The notes beneath the pieces are model-generated. The model had not been told where the DNA came from. It did not search any database and saw nothing but the letters and a program-made list of their open reading frames with translations. A program made the translations under genes and the position numbers. Shown here piece after piece: positions 56,033 through 64,000 of a stretch of 64,000 nucleotides of DNA; position 1 is the stretch's first letter, and the number at the start of each line of letters is the position of its first letter. The stretch is from Hymenobacter cellulosilyticus (GTDB taxonomy: Bacteria; Bacteroidota; Bacteroidia; Cytophagales; Hymenobacteraceae), in NCBI RefSeq assembly GCF_022919215.1, contig NZ_CP095046.1, forward strand, positions 2,904,501 to 2,968,500, written 5' to 3'.

Positions 56033-56569
56033 ATGGAAACCAACCAACTCGACCTGCAATACCCCATTGGCCGGCCCACTATGCCAGAAGGCCCGCTGAC
56101 GCCCGCCGAGCGGACCGAATACATCAACCAGCTGGCAGCTCTGCCGGCCCAGCTCACGGCGGCGGCCCGCAAAGCCGGCGGCGTGCGGCTGGAAAATTCG
56201 TACCGCCCCGGCGGCTGGACGGGCCGGCAGGTGCTGCACCACGTGGCCGACGTGCACCAGAATTTCGACATCCGGTTCCGCCTGGCCCTGACCGAGGATA
56301 ATCCTACCATCCGGCCTTTCGACCCAAATGCCTGGATTGAGTTGCCCGACGTGGCCGCTTCTCCCGTCACGGTGTCATTAGCCTTGCTGGAGGCAGTTCA
56401 TTCGCGCTGGGTCACCTTGCTCTGGCACCTGACCGACGAGCAGTGGCAGCGCACGTTTTACCACCCCACTTACCAGCGCACCTACACGCTGGATCAGGCC
56501 CTGGCCCAGTATAGCTGGCACGGCCGCCACCACCTGGCTCATATCGAACTGCTGAGCCGGGAAGATTAA
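56033..56569 (+). CDS. YfiT/BstA-like DinB-fold metal-dependent transferase
   Basis: 178 residues. LDLQYPIGRPTMPEGPLTPAER at the start, GGWTGRQVLHHVADVHQNF (first metal His pair) and YSWHGRHHLAHI (final His ligands) match the YfiT/BstA family of the DinB fold, which in Firmicutes uses bacillithiol as co-substrate for detoxification. Three His residues for a metal site are all present. Whether this organism uses bacillithiol is not visible here. The gene converges on the lactonase gene 8 bases away. Confidence 0.93.
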   Translation: METNQLDLQYPIGRPTMPEGPLTPAERTEYINQLAALPAQLTAAARKAGGVRLENSYRPGGWTGRQVLHHVADVHQNFDIRFRLALTEDNPTIRPFDPNAWIELPDVAASPVTVSLALLEAVHSRWVTLLWHLTDEQWQRTFYHPTYQRTYTLDQALAQYSWHGRHHLAHIELLSRED

Positions 56570-56577
56570 ACCCGGCC

Positions 56578-57473
56578 TTACCCGGCCCGAAACGAGTGAG
56601 TGGGCACGCCAGCTACCCCAGGCTCCGTGGCGAAGAGGTTGCCGCTGAGCGGGTACTTGGCCAGCTGCTCGGGCGTCAGATCCTGACGGGCGCTGGTGAT
56701 GAAGAGCGTTTTGAGTTCGGGTCCGCCAAAGGCACAGGACGAGGTGTGCGGCGCAGGCACCGCTACCGAGCTTAGCTTTTCGCCCGTGGCCGGGTCGTAG
56801 CACGCTACCTGGCCCCGCCCCACAGGGCAATCCAGAGGTGGCCATCGGCGTCGATGGTCATACCGTCGGGTGCGCCATCGGCTTCGGGAATGCGGATGAC
56901 TACCCGACCGTTGGTAATAGCCCCAGTGGCGTGGTCGTAGTCGAAAGCCTGTACGGACTGGGTGGGCGTGTCGACGTAGTACATCGTGCGCTGGTCCTGG
57001 GTCCAGATCAGGCCGTTGGAAATGGAAACCCCGGTGAGCATTGTGTGCAGGCGCTTATCCGGGTCGAGGCGGTAGAGCGTAGCCTGATGCTTGGCACCTT
57101 CCATATCCAGGGTGCCCACCCAGAACCGGCCCGCCGGGTCGCACTTCCCGTCGTTGAAGCGTAGGCTGGGCTTGTCCAGCGGGTTTACCAGGCACCGGAG
57201 CGCGCCCGTATCGGTGTTGAGCTCGTGCAGGCCACTTTGCAAAGCCACCAGCACCGAATCGGGGCCGGCCGGCACCACGGTGCTCACCAGGGAGCCGGTG
57301 GGAAGCTGCCGGTCGTGGCCCGTGGCCGGGTCAAATATGTGCAGCAGCTGCCCCTCAATGTCGACCCAGTACAGGCGTTGGTCGAGGGGGTTCCAGAGCG
57401 CGCCCTCACCCAGCTGGGCCTGAGCCGGCAGCGCCACGCGCACGGAAGGAGCAGAGGTCGGAGGCTGGTGCAT
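56578..57473 (-). CDS. SMP-30/gluconolactonase family protein, one frameshift
   Basis: 298 residues after correction, six-bladed propeller. LGEGALWNPLDQRLYWVDIEG holds the metal-binding Glu. RFNDGKCDPAGRFWVGTLD carries the active-site Asn/Asp, and ISNGLIWTQDQRTMYYVDT and DGAPDGMTIDADGHLWIALWG the remaining ligands. The frame breaks near 56820 (GGCGGGGCC). One G gives WGGGQVACYDPATGEKLS. Probably opens galactono-1,4-lactone to galactonate, feeding the dgo genes upstream on the same strand. Its start lies 2 bases after the dgoK stop. Confidence 0.93.
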
Positions 57474-57475
57474 AA

Positions 57476-58484
57476 TCAGTTGGGTTGCGTTGGCGTGAAT
57501 GCCCCGGCTTCCCGCTGGCGTTCCAGCACGGCGGCCTGGCCTTGCAGGGTTACTTCCTCGGCACCTTTGATGGTGAGGGACGCTACCCGGCTAGTGATGC
57601 CCAGCAGCCGCAGTGCCGCCTCGTAGTGCTGCACCAGTGCTTCTTCCCCAGCCAGCACCACCGGCCCGCGGAAGTCGGCGGGAAAGTCGCTGAGCTCGTA
57701 GCCGATGAGCAGACCGCTGAGAAAGTAGAAGTTGGCCGTTTTGCTGAGCTGGTCGAACAGCTGGTTGGTGCGCACCAGAAAGGCGTGGTGCAATAGGTTG
57801 CCGGTCTGGCTGGCCTGCACGCCCCGCTCAAAGGCCTGCTGGTGCTCGGGGCGCTGAAAGTCGTCGGCTTTTTCCACCGCCGCGGCCAGAATGCTGTTCT
57901 TGGAAAGCAGGGAGAAAAACTCCCCGGTCATGTAGGTTTTCAGCGCCGTGGCCTGCCCTCCGCGGATGGTTACGTGCTTGGCGTGGGTGCCGGGATGCAG
58001 GAACAGCTGGTCCTGGGCGGTGCTGGCAAAGCCGCTGCCTACGAGCTGCACTTCCTCGCCCGCATTACGTCGTCCTCGGTCCGGACCCCGGAAATCAGCA
58101 GCACCGGATGGTCAAAATCGGCGGAAGCGGGCAGAATTTTAGTCGCCAGATCGGAGCCGTCCACGGCAAAGGGCAGCTCCTTATACGGCAGCTCCAGCAT
58201 GCCCACGGTGGAAGACGCCATGCCCGAAATTACGACTGGCACCCCGGAATTGGCCGGCCAAACTCCTTTTCGATGGCGCCCACGTGCCCGCGCAGGATGT
58301 TCAGGTAAAAGCCCAGGCGCTGCTCTTCCGGCTGCTTGGTTTCCTGCCACTTGGCAAACGTGGCCGCGTTGCCTTCGTCCGACTTCGCCGTGCCAACCAC
58401 CCGCAGGTTGGGCAGCTCCACCAGCTTCAGGCGAAACGACGAGGTGCCCCAGTCACAGCTCAGAAAGTGCGTTAGTTCCTCCAT
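57476..58484 (-). CDS. dgoK: 2-dehydro-3-deoxygalactonokinase DgoK, two frameshifts
   Basis: 336 residues after correction. MEELTHFLSCDWGTSSFRLKL is the ASKHA-type phosphate-binding start of DgoK. GVPVVISGMASSTVGMLELPY and LISGVRTEDDVMRGEEVQLVG are family-specific, and QDQLFLHPGTHAKHVTIRGG is the second nucleotide-binding segment. Frame breaks: near 58252 (CCGGCCAATTCC, +C, giving FGRPNSGVPVV) and near 58056 (ATGCGGGCGAGG, +G). It phosphorylates 2-keto-3-deoxy-galactonate, third step of the De Ley-Doudoroff route. It lies between the lactonase and dgoD. Confidence 0.94.
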
Positions 58485-58531
58485 AGCGTAGGTTTAAACC
58501 CAGTTCGTGTCCTGGTCTCTACGCAAACTGG

Positions 58532-59676
58532 CTACCATTCGGCCACGCTGCCGTCGGTATTGCGCCACACGGGGTTCTTCCAGTCGTGCCCGATCTGGGC
58601 GCGCTGCTTCACGTATTCCTCGTTGATTTCCAGGCCTAGTCCCGGTCCGGTCGGGATGTTGGCGTAGCCGTTGTGGTACTCAAACACGGTCGGATCCACG
58701 AGGTAGTCGAGCAGGTCGTTGCCAATGTTGTAGTGAATACCCAGGCTCTGCTCCTGGATGAAGGCGTTGTGGCAGGTAGCATCCACCTGCAGGCAAGCGG
58801 CCAGGGCAATGGGCCCGAGCGGGCAGTGCGGGGCCGCGGCCACGTCGAAGGCCTCGGCCATGCTGATGATTTTCTTGCACTCAGTAATGCCGCCGGCGTG
58901 GGAGAGGTCGGGCTGAATGATGTCGGCGTAGCCGTCGATGAGCAGCTGTTTGAAGTCCCAGCGGGAAAACATTCTTTCCCCGGTAGCAATGGGAATGGAC
59001 GTGTGGCGGGCAATTTCGCGCAGGGCCTCGTTGTTTTCGGCCAGCACCGGCTCCTCAATAAACATAGGCCGAAAGGGCTCCAGCTCCTTGGCCAGAATCT
59101 TAGCCATGGGCTTGTGCACCCGCCCGTGAAAATCCACTCCGATGCCTAGATACGGGTCGACGGCGCGCACGGCGGCAATACGGGCCACGGCGGCGTCAAT
59201 CTTGGCGTAGGAGTCGAGGTAGCCCATCTCGTCGGTGGCGTTCATCTTGACGGCCGTAAAGCCCTTGTCCACCATGCTCTGGGCGGCCAGCCCCACGTCG
59301 TGGGCCGGTCGCCGCCAATCCAGGAGTACACCCGCATCGTGTCCCGGGCCAAACCGCCGAGCAGCTGGTACACCGGCGCGTTGAAAAACTTGCCCTTTAT
59401 GTCCCACAACGCTTGGTCGATGCCGGCAATGGCGCTCATCAGAATCGGGCCGCCCCGATAGAAGCCGCCCCGGTACATCACGTTCCAGTGGTCTTCAATG
59501 GGCAGCGGATTTTTGCCGATCAGCTGGCTCATGAGCTCCTGCACGGCCGTGGCCACGGTGGCGGCCTTGCCTTCAATTACCGGCTCGCCCCAGCCCACCA
59601 GGCCTTCGTCGGTTTCAATCTTGAGAAACAGCCAGCGCGGCGGCACCTGATACAGCTTAAACCCAGTGATTTTCAT
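58532..59676 (-). CDS. dgoD: D-galactonate dehydratase DgoD, one frameshift
   Basis: 381 residues after correction (E. coli DgoD: 382 as I recall). Enolase-superfamily enzyme of the MR group: [36 protein letters not shown] [20 protein letters not shown], Asp ligand in [68 protein letters not shown] and the closing [11 protein letters not shown]. The frame breaks near 59308 (CGGCCCACG). One C gives [15 protein letters not shown]. It dehydrates galactonate to 2-keto-3-deoxygalactonate. The ATG at 59676 matches the E. coli start. Confidence 0.96.
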
Positions 59677-59707
59677 AAGGAAGAGGATTGAGAAATATAG
59701 AGCCGGG

Positions 59708-60343
59708 CTACTTGTTCGAAATGGCATGCACAAACTGCTGAGCCTTGCGGGTAAGGTCCTGCAGGTACTCGTCCGTCACGGGCTGGCTGGTATCGACCAG
59801 GGAGCTGCCCAGCCCATAGGCTGCTGCCCCGGCCTGCTGAAACTCGCGGATGTTGTCGAGCTTCACGCCGCCGGTGGGCATGAGCGGAATAAACGGCAGC
59901 GGCCCCTTGAGGTCCTTGAAGTAGGCCGCGCCCAAGGAAGCCGGAAACACCTTGATAAGGTCGGCCCCGTGCTCGTAGGCCGTTAGGATTTCGGTGGGAG
60001 TAAAGGCCCCGGGAATACTCACGGCCCCGTAGCGCTTGGTCATCTTGATGGTTTTCACGTTCAGCGTCGGCGAGATGATAAACCGGGCGCCGGCATTCAG
60101 GGCCATTCGGGCCGTTTCGGGGTCCAGCACGGTGCCCGCACCCACCATCATTTCCTCGCCCAGCTCCGTGGCCAGCTTCTCAATGCCCTCCAGCGCCTTG
60201 GGCGAGTTGATGGTAATTTCCACCGACCGGATACCGCCCGCGTGCAGGGCCCGCACGATGCTCACCAAGTCGTCAGGGTTGGCCCCGCGGATAATCGAAA
60301 CCAGCTGGTGCTGGAGCAAGTGGGATAAAACGGAAGTTGCCAT
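59708..60343 (-). CDS. dgoA: 2-dehydro-3-deoxy-6-phosphogalactonate/KDPG aldolase (DgoA/Eda family)
   Basis: 211 residues, class I aldolase of the KDPG family. The catalytic Glu sits in [12 protein letters not shown], phosphate-binding residues in [13 protein letters not shown] and [10 protein letters not shown], and the Schiff-base Lys in [15 protein letters not shown]. As first gene of the dgo operon it most likely cleaves KDP-galactonate to pyruvate and glyceraldehyde-3-phosphate. Eda-type activity on KDPG is also possible. The dgoD start lies 31 bases after its stop. The gene is intact. No regulator or galactonate transporter is visible in the window. Confidence 0.93.
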   Translation of the reverse strand: MATSVLSHLLQHQLVSIIRGANPDDLVSIVRALHAGGIRSVEITINSPKALEGIEKLATELGEEMMVGAGTVLDPETARMALNAGARFIISPTLNVKTIKMTKRYGAVSIPGAFTPTEILTAYEHGADLIKVFPASLGAAYFKDLKGPLPFIPLMPTGGVKLDNIREFQQAGAAAYGLGSSLVDTSQPVTDEYLQDLTRKAQQFVHAISNK

Positions 60344-60639
60344 AGCGGTACAAGGAATGAACGATAAAAGTCTGGTTTGCTTAACGCAACAACACCCGGC
60401 CGCGTTGAAGCTGCCCCGGTCGGGTACGCCGCTTTACCAGCAGGAAGTCAATAGTAGGCTGCTTGTATGAGGGCGGCATGAATTCCAGTCGTTTGCTCGT
60501 TGCCAAGCGGCCGGCTGCCCCACAGGCGGCTTGCCCTAGATTGCTTCACGGGGCAGACAGAATAGGTCCGGCTTCCTTTGTAATTTTACTGCGCCGGCCT
60601 GCTGGCCAGCCTTCTTTGCCTCTTGCTTTACTTTCCCTT

Positions 60640-60885
60640 ATGAAGATGAATTCATTCCTGTTCGGTGTCCTGCTTGCGGGCAGCGCGCTGCTGAGCAGCT
60701 GCAACCAGCAACCAACTGAGTCGGCCGACACGAAACAGCCCGCGCCGGCTGCGGCCGGCACCGAAGCCGCTGCTACCCCGGTTAAAGCCGCTCTCTACGA
60801 GTGCCCCATGGGTTGCGAAGGCAGCCAGAGCGACAAACCTGGCAAGTGCCCGGTGTGTGAAATGGACCTGGAGAAGAAAAGCTAA
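60640..60885 (+). CDS. Small lipoprotein with heavy-metal-binding domain
   Basis: 81 residues. MKMNSFLFGVLLAGSALLSSC is a lipoprotein signal with Cys 21. An Ala/Pro/Thr linker leads to the metal-binding domain YECPMGCEGSQSDKPGKCPV then CEMDLEKKS. This is the same module as at the end of the DUF305 protein at 12180, but with CEMDLEKK in place of CGMDLEKK and one extra Cys after CPMG. It should bind copper or another soft metal in the periplasm. The ATG at 60640 was chosen for the signal peptide. Confidence 0.88.
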   Translation: MKMNSFLFGVLLAGSALLSSCNQQPTESADTKQPAPAAAGTEAAATPVKAALYECPMGCEGSQSDKPGKCPVCEMDLEKKS

Positions 60886-61194
60886 CCCCACCTTCTTTTC
60901 CCAGTTTGCCAGGCCCCGGCGCCCGAACGAAATCACCCGCACATGGTGGCTGAGTTTGGCCGCCGGGGCTTTATTTTTTCCTCCCGAAAAGTTTATCGAA
61001 AGGCGCTGTCGACGGGCAAACCACCCGCAAACGTTTGCAGGAATGCGGCTAGTTGCATTATTTACAGGAATAGGAAAGCGCGAATATTGAGTAAAAGTGC
61101 TTTTCAAGCGGGCAAAACCTTGTTTGAGCACAAGCTAAGTATTTGCATAAGTGCAGTAAACTCATTACTTGCATTCGCTTAACAATTTCTTAAC
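60886..61194. other. AT-rich intergenic region before mmsA
   Basis: 309 bases between the metal-binding lipoprotein and mmsA. The right half (61060-61194) is AT-rich and probably holds the mmsA promoter. A short inverted repeat CTTGT...ACAAG lies near 61120. No gene is seen. Confidence 0.45.
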
Positions 61195-62665
61195 ATGGAG
61201 GTAGAAACGTTGAAGTATCCCGCGGTCCGGAATTACGTGGCGGGGCAGTTTGTGGCCGATAGCACGGCGCGTACCCTGGAAGTGTTCAGTCCGCTCAGCG
61301 GGGCCGTGATTTCCACCGTACCCCTGAGTGGAATGGATGCCCTGAGCCAGGCTGTGGAAGCTGCCCAGGCCGCCTTCCCCGCCTGGTCGGCCACGCCCAT
61401 CAAGGAGCGGGTGCAGATTTTTTACCGCTATAAAACCCTGCTGGAGCGCGACATGCAGGCCCTGGCCAACCTTGTGCGGGAAGAAAACGGCAAGACCTAC
61501 GACGAGGCCCGGGCCGAAGTGGAGAAGGCCATTGAGCTGACCGAGTTTGCCTGCTCCATGCCCCAGCTGATTCAGGGCGAGTTTCTGGAAGTCAGCAAGG
61601 GGGTGGAGGCCCGCGTGGAGCGCAAGCCCCTAGGAGTAGTAGCCAGCATTGCCCCTTCAACTTCCCCAACATGGTGCCGCACTGGACCATTCCCAACGCG
61701 CTGGTGCTCGGCAACTGCATGATTCTGAAGCCCTCGGAAGTAGTGCCGCTCAGCGCCGGGCGCATTGCCGAGCTGCTCAAAGAGGCCGGCCTGCCCGACG
61801 GCGTGCTCAACATCGTGCACGGCGACCGGGAAATTGTGGAAGCCATCTGCGACCATCCGGGCATTCAGGCCGTGTCGTTTGTGGGCTCCACTAAGATTGC
61901 CAAGGTCGTGTATATCCGCGCCACCTCGAATCTGAAGCGCTGCGTAGCGCTGGGCGGGGCCAAAAACCACTTGATGGTCTTGCCCGATGCCCACCCCGAC
62001 ATGACAGCCTCCAACGTGGCCGCCTCCATGTCGGGCTGCGCGGGGCAGCGCTGCATGGCCGGCTCTACCATGGTGGGCGTTGGCCCGGTCGACCATATCG
62101 TGGGCAAGCTGGTAGAGGAAGCCCGCAAGATCGTGCCCGGTCAGAACCTGGGCTCGGTTATCAGCAAGGAAGCCAAGGCGCGTATTGAGCAGCACATCAC
62201 CGAAGCCGAAGCTGCCGGCGCTAAAGTGCTGCTCGACGGCCGTAACGCCGTGGTGCCCGGCCACGAAGACGGCTACTACGTGGGCCCCACAGTCGTGGAT
62301 TACGTGACGCCCGACATGCGCATTGCCCAGGAAGAAGTATTCGGTCCGGTGCTGGCCATCCTGCGCACCAATACCCTGGACGAGGCCCTGGCTATTGAAA
62401 ACGCCAACCCTTACGGCAACGCCGCGGCCGTATTTACCAGCAGCGGCAGCTCGGCCCGCTACGTCATGGACCACGCCAACGCGGGCATGATTGGCGTCAA
62501 CATCGGCGTGCCCGTGCCGCGCGAGCCGTTCTCCTTCGGGGCTGGAACGAGTCCAAGTTCGGGGCCTGCGACATCACCGGCAAAAGCTCCATCGAGTTCT
62601 GGACCCAGCTCAAGAAGACCACGACCAAGTGGAATCCCGAGTCGCGGGTGAACTGGATGAGCTAG
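61195..62665 (+). CDS. mmsA: Methylmalonate-semialdehyde dehydrogenase (CoA-acylating) MmsA, two frameshifts
   Basis: 490 residues after correction. Aldehyde dehydrogenase fold of the CoA-acylating MmsA type: GVVASIAPFNFPNMVPHWTIP, ILKPSEVVPLSAGRIAELL, SFVGSTKIAKVVY, ALGGAKNHLMVLPDAH and the catalytic Cys in SGCAGQRCMAGSTMV. Frame breaks near 61650 (GCCCCTTC, +C) and near 62532 (TTCGGGGCTGG, +G, giving FSFGGWNESKFGACDITGK). It oxidises methylmalonate or malonate semialdehyde to propionyl- or acetyl-CoA in valine, beta-alanine or inositol breakdown. The class III aminotransferase 0.3 kb downstream could supply the semialdehyde. Confidence 0.95.
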
Positions 62666-62669
62666 GACA

Positions 62670-62951
62670 GTGACAAAGCTGGCAACTGATTTGAAAACAG
62701 GGATTTCGATACGAAGGCAAATGGCGGGGTTCGGTTGGATAACAGTAGTAGCAGCCATTGTTGCGCTTTGTTGCTACCAGTATTTTGGCGGTATTCAGTG
62801 TGAGCCCTGTCTTGCTGATACTTTCTGTCCGCCATGCCCTTCCGAAAGTCGCCATTACGTACTGCCCGCTTTCCTTGGTGTTGAGTCAATTGCAATAGCG
62901 TTGTTTTTTGTCAGGCGAGGGCTGCAAAAGCGCAGCGCTGTTTCGCGCTGA
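62670..62951 (+). CDS. Small hypothetical membrane protein
   Basis: 93 residues from a GTG (an ATG at 62721 is the alternative). Two hydrophobic helices (GWITVVAAIVALCCYQYFGG; YVLPAFLGVESIAIALFFV) flank a Cys-rich loop (IQCEPCLADTFCPPCPSES) with five Cys in 14 residues. The loop may carry disulfides or a metal. It begins 5 bases after the mmsA stop and precedes the aminotransferase, so it lies inside an apparent operon. GC is lower than that of neighbours. No family known. Confidence 0.6.
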   Translation: MTKLATDLKTGISIRRQMAGFGWITVVAAIVALCCYQYFGGIQCEPCLADTFCPPCPSESRHYVLPAFLGVESIAIALFFVRRGLQKRSAVSR

Positions 62952-62981
62952 CTTCCTCCTAATAAAAAAGTTAGCCATTCT

Positions 62982-64000
62982 GTGGAAACCTACACCGACA
63001 CCGACAAAGACCAGATTCTGCAGGACAACCTGGAGCACACGCTTTTTTCCTGGTCGAAGCAGGCCGGCCTGAACCCGATAAATGCCGAGCGGGCCGAGGG
63101 CGTGTATCTCTGGGACCGGGACGGCAAGCGCTACATCGACTTCTCATCCCAGCTGATGAACGTCAACATCGGCCACGGCGACCAGCGCGTTACCGAAGCC
63201 GTAGCGGCCCAGATGCGGGAGCTCAGCTACGTGTATCCGGGCATGATTACCAAGGCCCGCGGCGACCTGGGCAAGAAGCTGGCAGAAATTACGGCCCCGA
63301 ACCTGACCAAGGCCTTTTTCACGCTGGGCGGGGCCGAGGCCATTGAAAACGCCATCAAGCTGGCCCGCGTCTATACCGGCCGCCACAAAATAGTGACCCT
63401 GTACCAGTCGTTTCACGGCGCTTCCTACGGGGCCATCAGTGCCGGCGGCGACCCGCGCAAGTTTGCCGTGGATAGCCAGGCTATGCCCGGGGTGGTGCAT
63501 GTAGAGAATCCGTACTTCTACCGCTGCCCCTGGTACAGCAGCACGCCGGAAGGGTGCGCCGAGCGGGCCGCCGCGGCTATGGAGCGCATCATTCAGTATG
63601 AGAATCCGGGCAGCGTGGCCGCTATTATTCTGGAAGGCGAGTCGGGCACTTCGGGCTGTATCAAATATCCGCCGACGTACTGGCAGCGGGTGCGCGCCAT
63701 CTGCGACAAGTACGGTATTCTGCTGGTGGCCGATGAGGTGATGAGCGGCTTTGGCCGCACCGGCAAGTGGTTTGGCTCCGACCACCACGGCGTGAAAGTG
63801 GATCTGATGTGCATGGCCAAGGGCATTACCGCCGGCTACCTGCCCCTGGGCGCGGTAATGGTGGATGAGGCCATTGCCAAATCTTTCGACGACAAGCCCT
63901 TGCCGCTGGGTCTTACCTACTCGGCCCACCCGGTGTCGTGCGCCGCTGCCGTGGCCGTGCTGAACATCTACGAGGAAGACAACCTGCTCGAAAATACCGT
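62982..64000 (+). CDS. Class III aminotransferase (omega-amino acid:pyruvate type), 3' end outside window
   Basis: 339 codons are visible and the frame runs off the right edge. PLP enzyme of fold type I, subgroup III: VYLWDRDGKRYIDFSSQLMN, FFTLGGAEAIENAIKLAR, YQSFHGASYGAISAGGDPR, ILEGESGTSGCIKYPP, LLVADEVMSGFGRTGKW and the Schiff-base Lys in CMAKGITAGYLPLGAVMV. I used the GTG at 62982: an in-frame stop lies 33 bases upstream and no ATG is available. The taurine- or beta-alanine-pyruvate aminotransferase branch fits best by eye. With mmsA next door, beta-alanine or a similar amino acid is the likely substrate. Confidence 0.93.
   Translation, partial: METYTDTDKDQILQDNLEHTLFSWSKQAGLNPINAERAEGVYLWDRDGKRYIDFSSQLMNVNIGHGDQRVTEAVAAQMRELSYVYPGMITKARGDLGKKLAEITAPNLTKAFFTLGGAEAIENAIKLARVYTGRHKIVTLYQSFHGASYGAISAGGDPRKFAVDSQAMPGVVHVENPYFYRCPWYSSTPEGCAERAAAAMERIIQYENPGSVAAIILEGESGTSGCIKYPPTYWQRVRAICDKYGILLVADEVMSGFGRTGKWFGSDHHGVKVDLMCMAKGITAGYLPLGAVMVDEAIAKSFDDKPLPLGLTYSAHPVSCAAAVAVLNIYEEDNLLENT

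Noticed and set aside
1711..62665. Programmed frameshifting or mass pseudogene formation
   Set aside because: Sites are in plain G/C runs across unrelated genes, always lacking one base, with no slippery heptamer or stem-loop pattern and no other signs of decay.

Overview
This 64 kb window looks like chromosome from a high-GC Bacteroidota of the Hymenobacter type (Cytophagales). I infer this from several signs together. Base composition is roughly 60-65% GC. Two proteins carry type IX secretion signals, one type A and one type B (CHU_C). Several upstream regions carry the Bacteroidota -7 element TAnnTTTG, and Shine-Dalgarno sites are mostly absent. The families present (TIGR04222, DUF547, DUF6134, arsenosugar genes, YfiT) also fit. 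No rRNA, tRNA, CRISPR array, transposase or phage gene was seen.

Layout. 1-3.2 kb: end of an RND efflux pump and its outer-membrane channel. 3.2-10.7 kb: an RNA-repair island with two RlaP-type nucleotidyltransferases, the three-domain repair enzyme Pnkp, a low-GC HAD-type phosphatase read the other way, and the 3'-end methyltransferase Hen1. 10.8-13.4 kb: an RhtA-type exporter, a DUF305/heavy-metal-binding lipoprotein and an HMA metallochaperone. 13.4-20.2 kb: a one-strand arsenosugar operon (two glycosyltransferases, ArsS, ArsM, a short-chain dehydrogenase, an epimerase) with an outer-membrane beta-barrel gene at its promoter-proximal end. 20.2-26.6 kb: DUF547 and DUF6134 proteins, a phytoene-desaturase-like oxidoreductase, a TIGR04222 membrane protein, a DUF892 ferritin-like protein and an aldo/keto reductase. 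26.7-31.6 kb: an overlapping HipA-like kinase/DUF3037 pair facing a SWIM-SNF2 helicase, with a strictly 21-bp-periodic palindrome array between the converging genes.

31.8-44.6 kb: two-component genes behind an operator-like double palindrome, an M3 peptidase, an LRR-protein kinase, small membrane and hypothetical proteins, an MFS transporter, an acyl-CoA synthetase, MsrB and an AT-rich membrane protein. 45-50.7 kb: a short UvrA-like protein, a methyltransferase, a T9SS-sorted protein and PurU. 51-56 kb: an RsbQ-like alpha/beta hydrolase coupled to a PAS histidine kinase, and a 932-residue SBBP/Ig-like/CHU_C surface protein. 56-60.3 kb: a YfiT-like protein and a D-galactonate operon (dgoA, dgoD, dgoK and a lactonase). 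60.6-64 kb: a second heavy-metal-binding lipoprotein, mmsA, and a class III aminotransferase that runs off the end.

Quality warning. I find 36 places in 23 genes where the frame breaks and is restored by adding exactly one base, nearly always in a run of G or C. No site needs a base removed. After correction every gene length is a multiple of three and family motifs read through. I read these as uncorrected homopolymer errors in the assembly, not as gene decay. Coordinates of such genes span the whole corrected gene.
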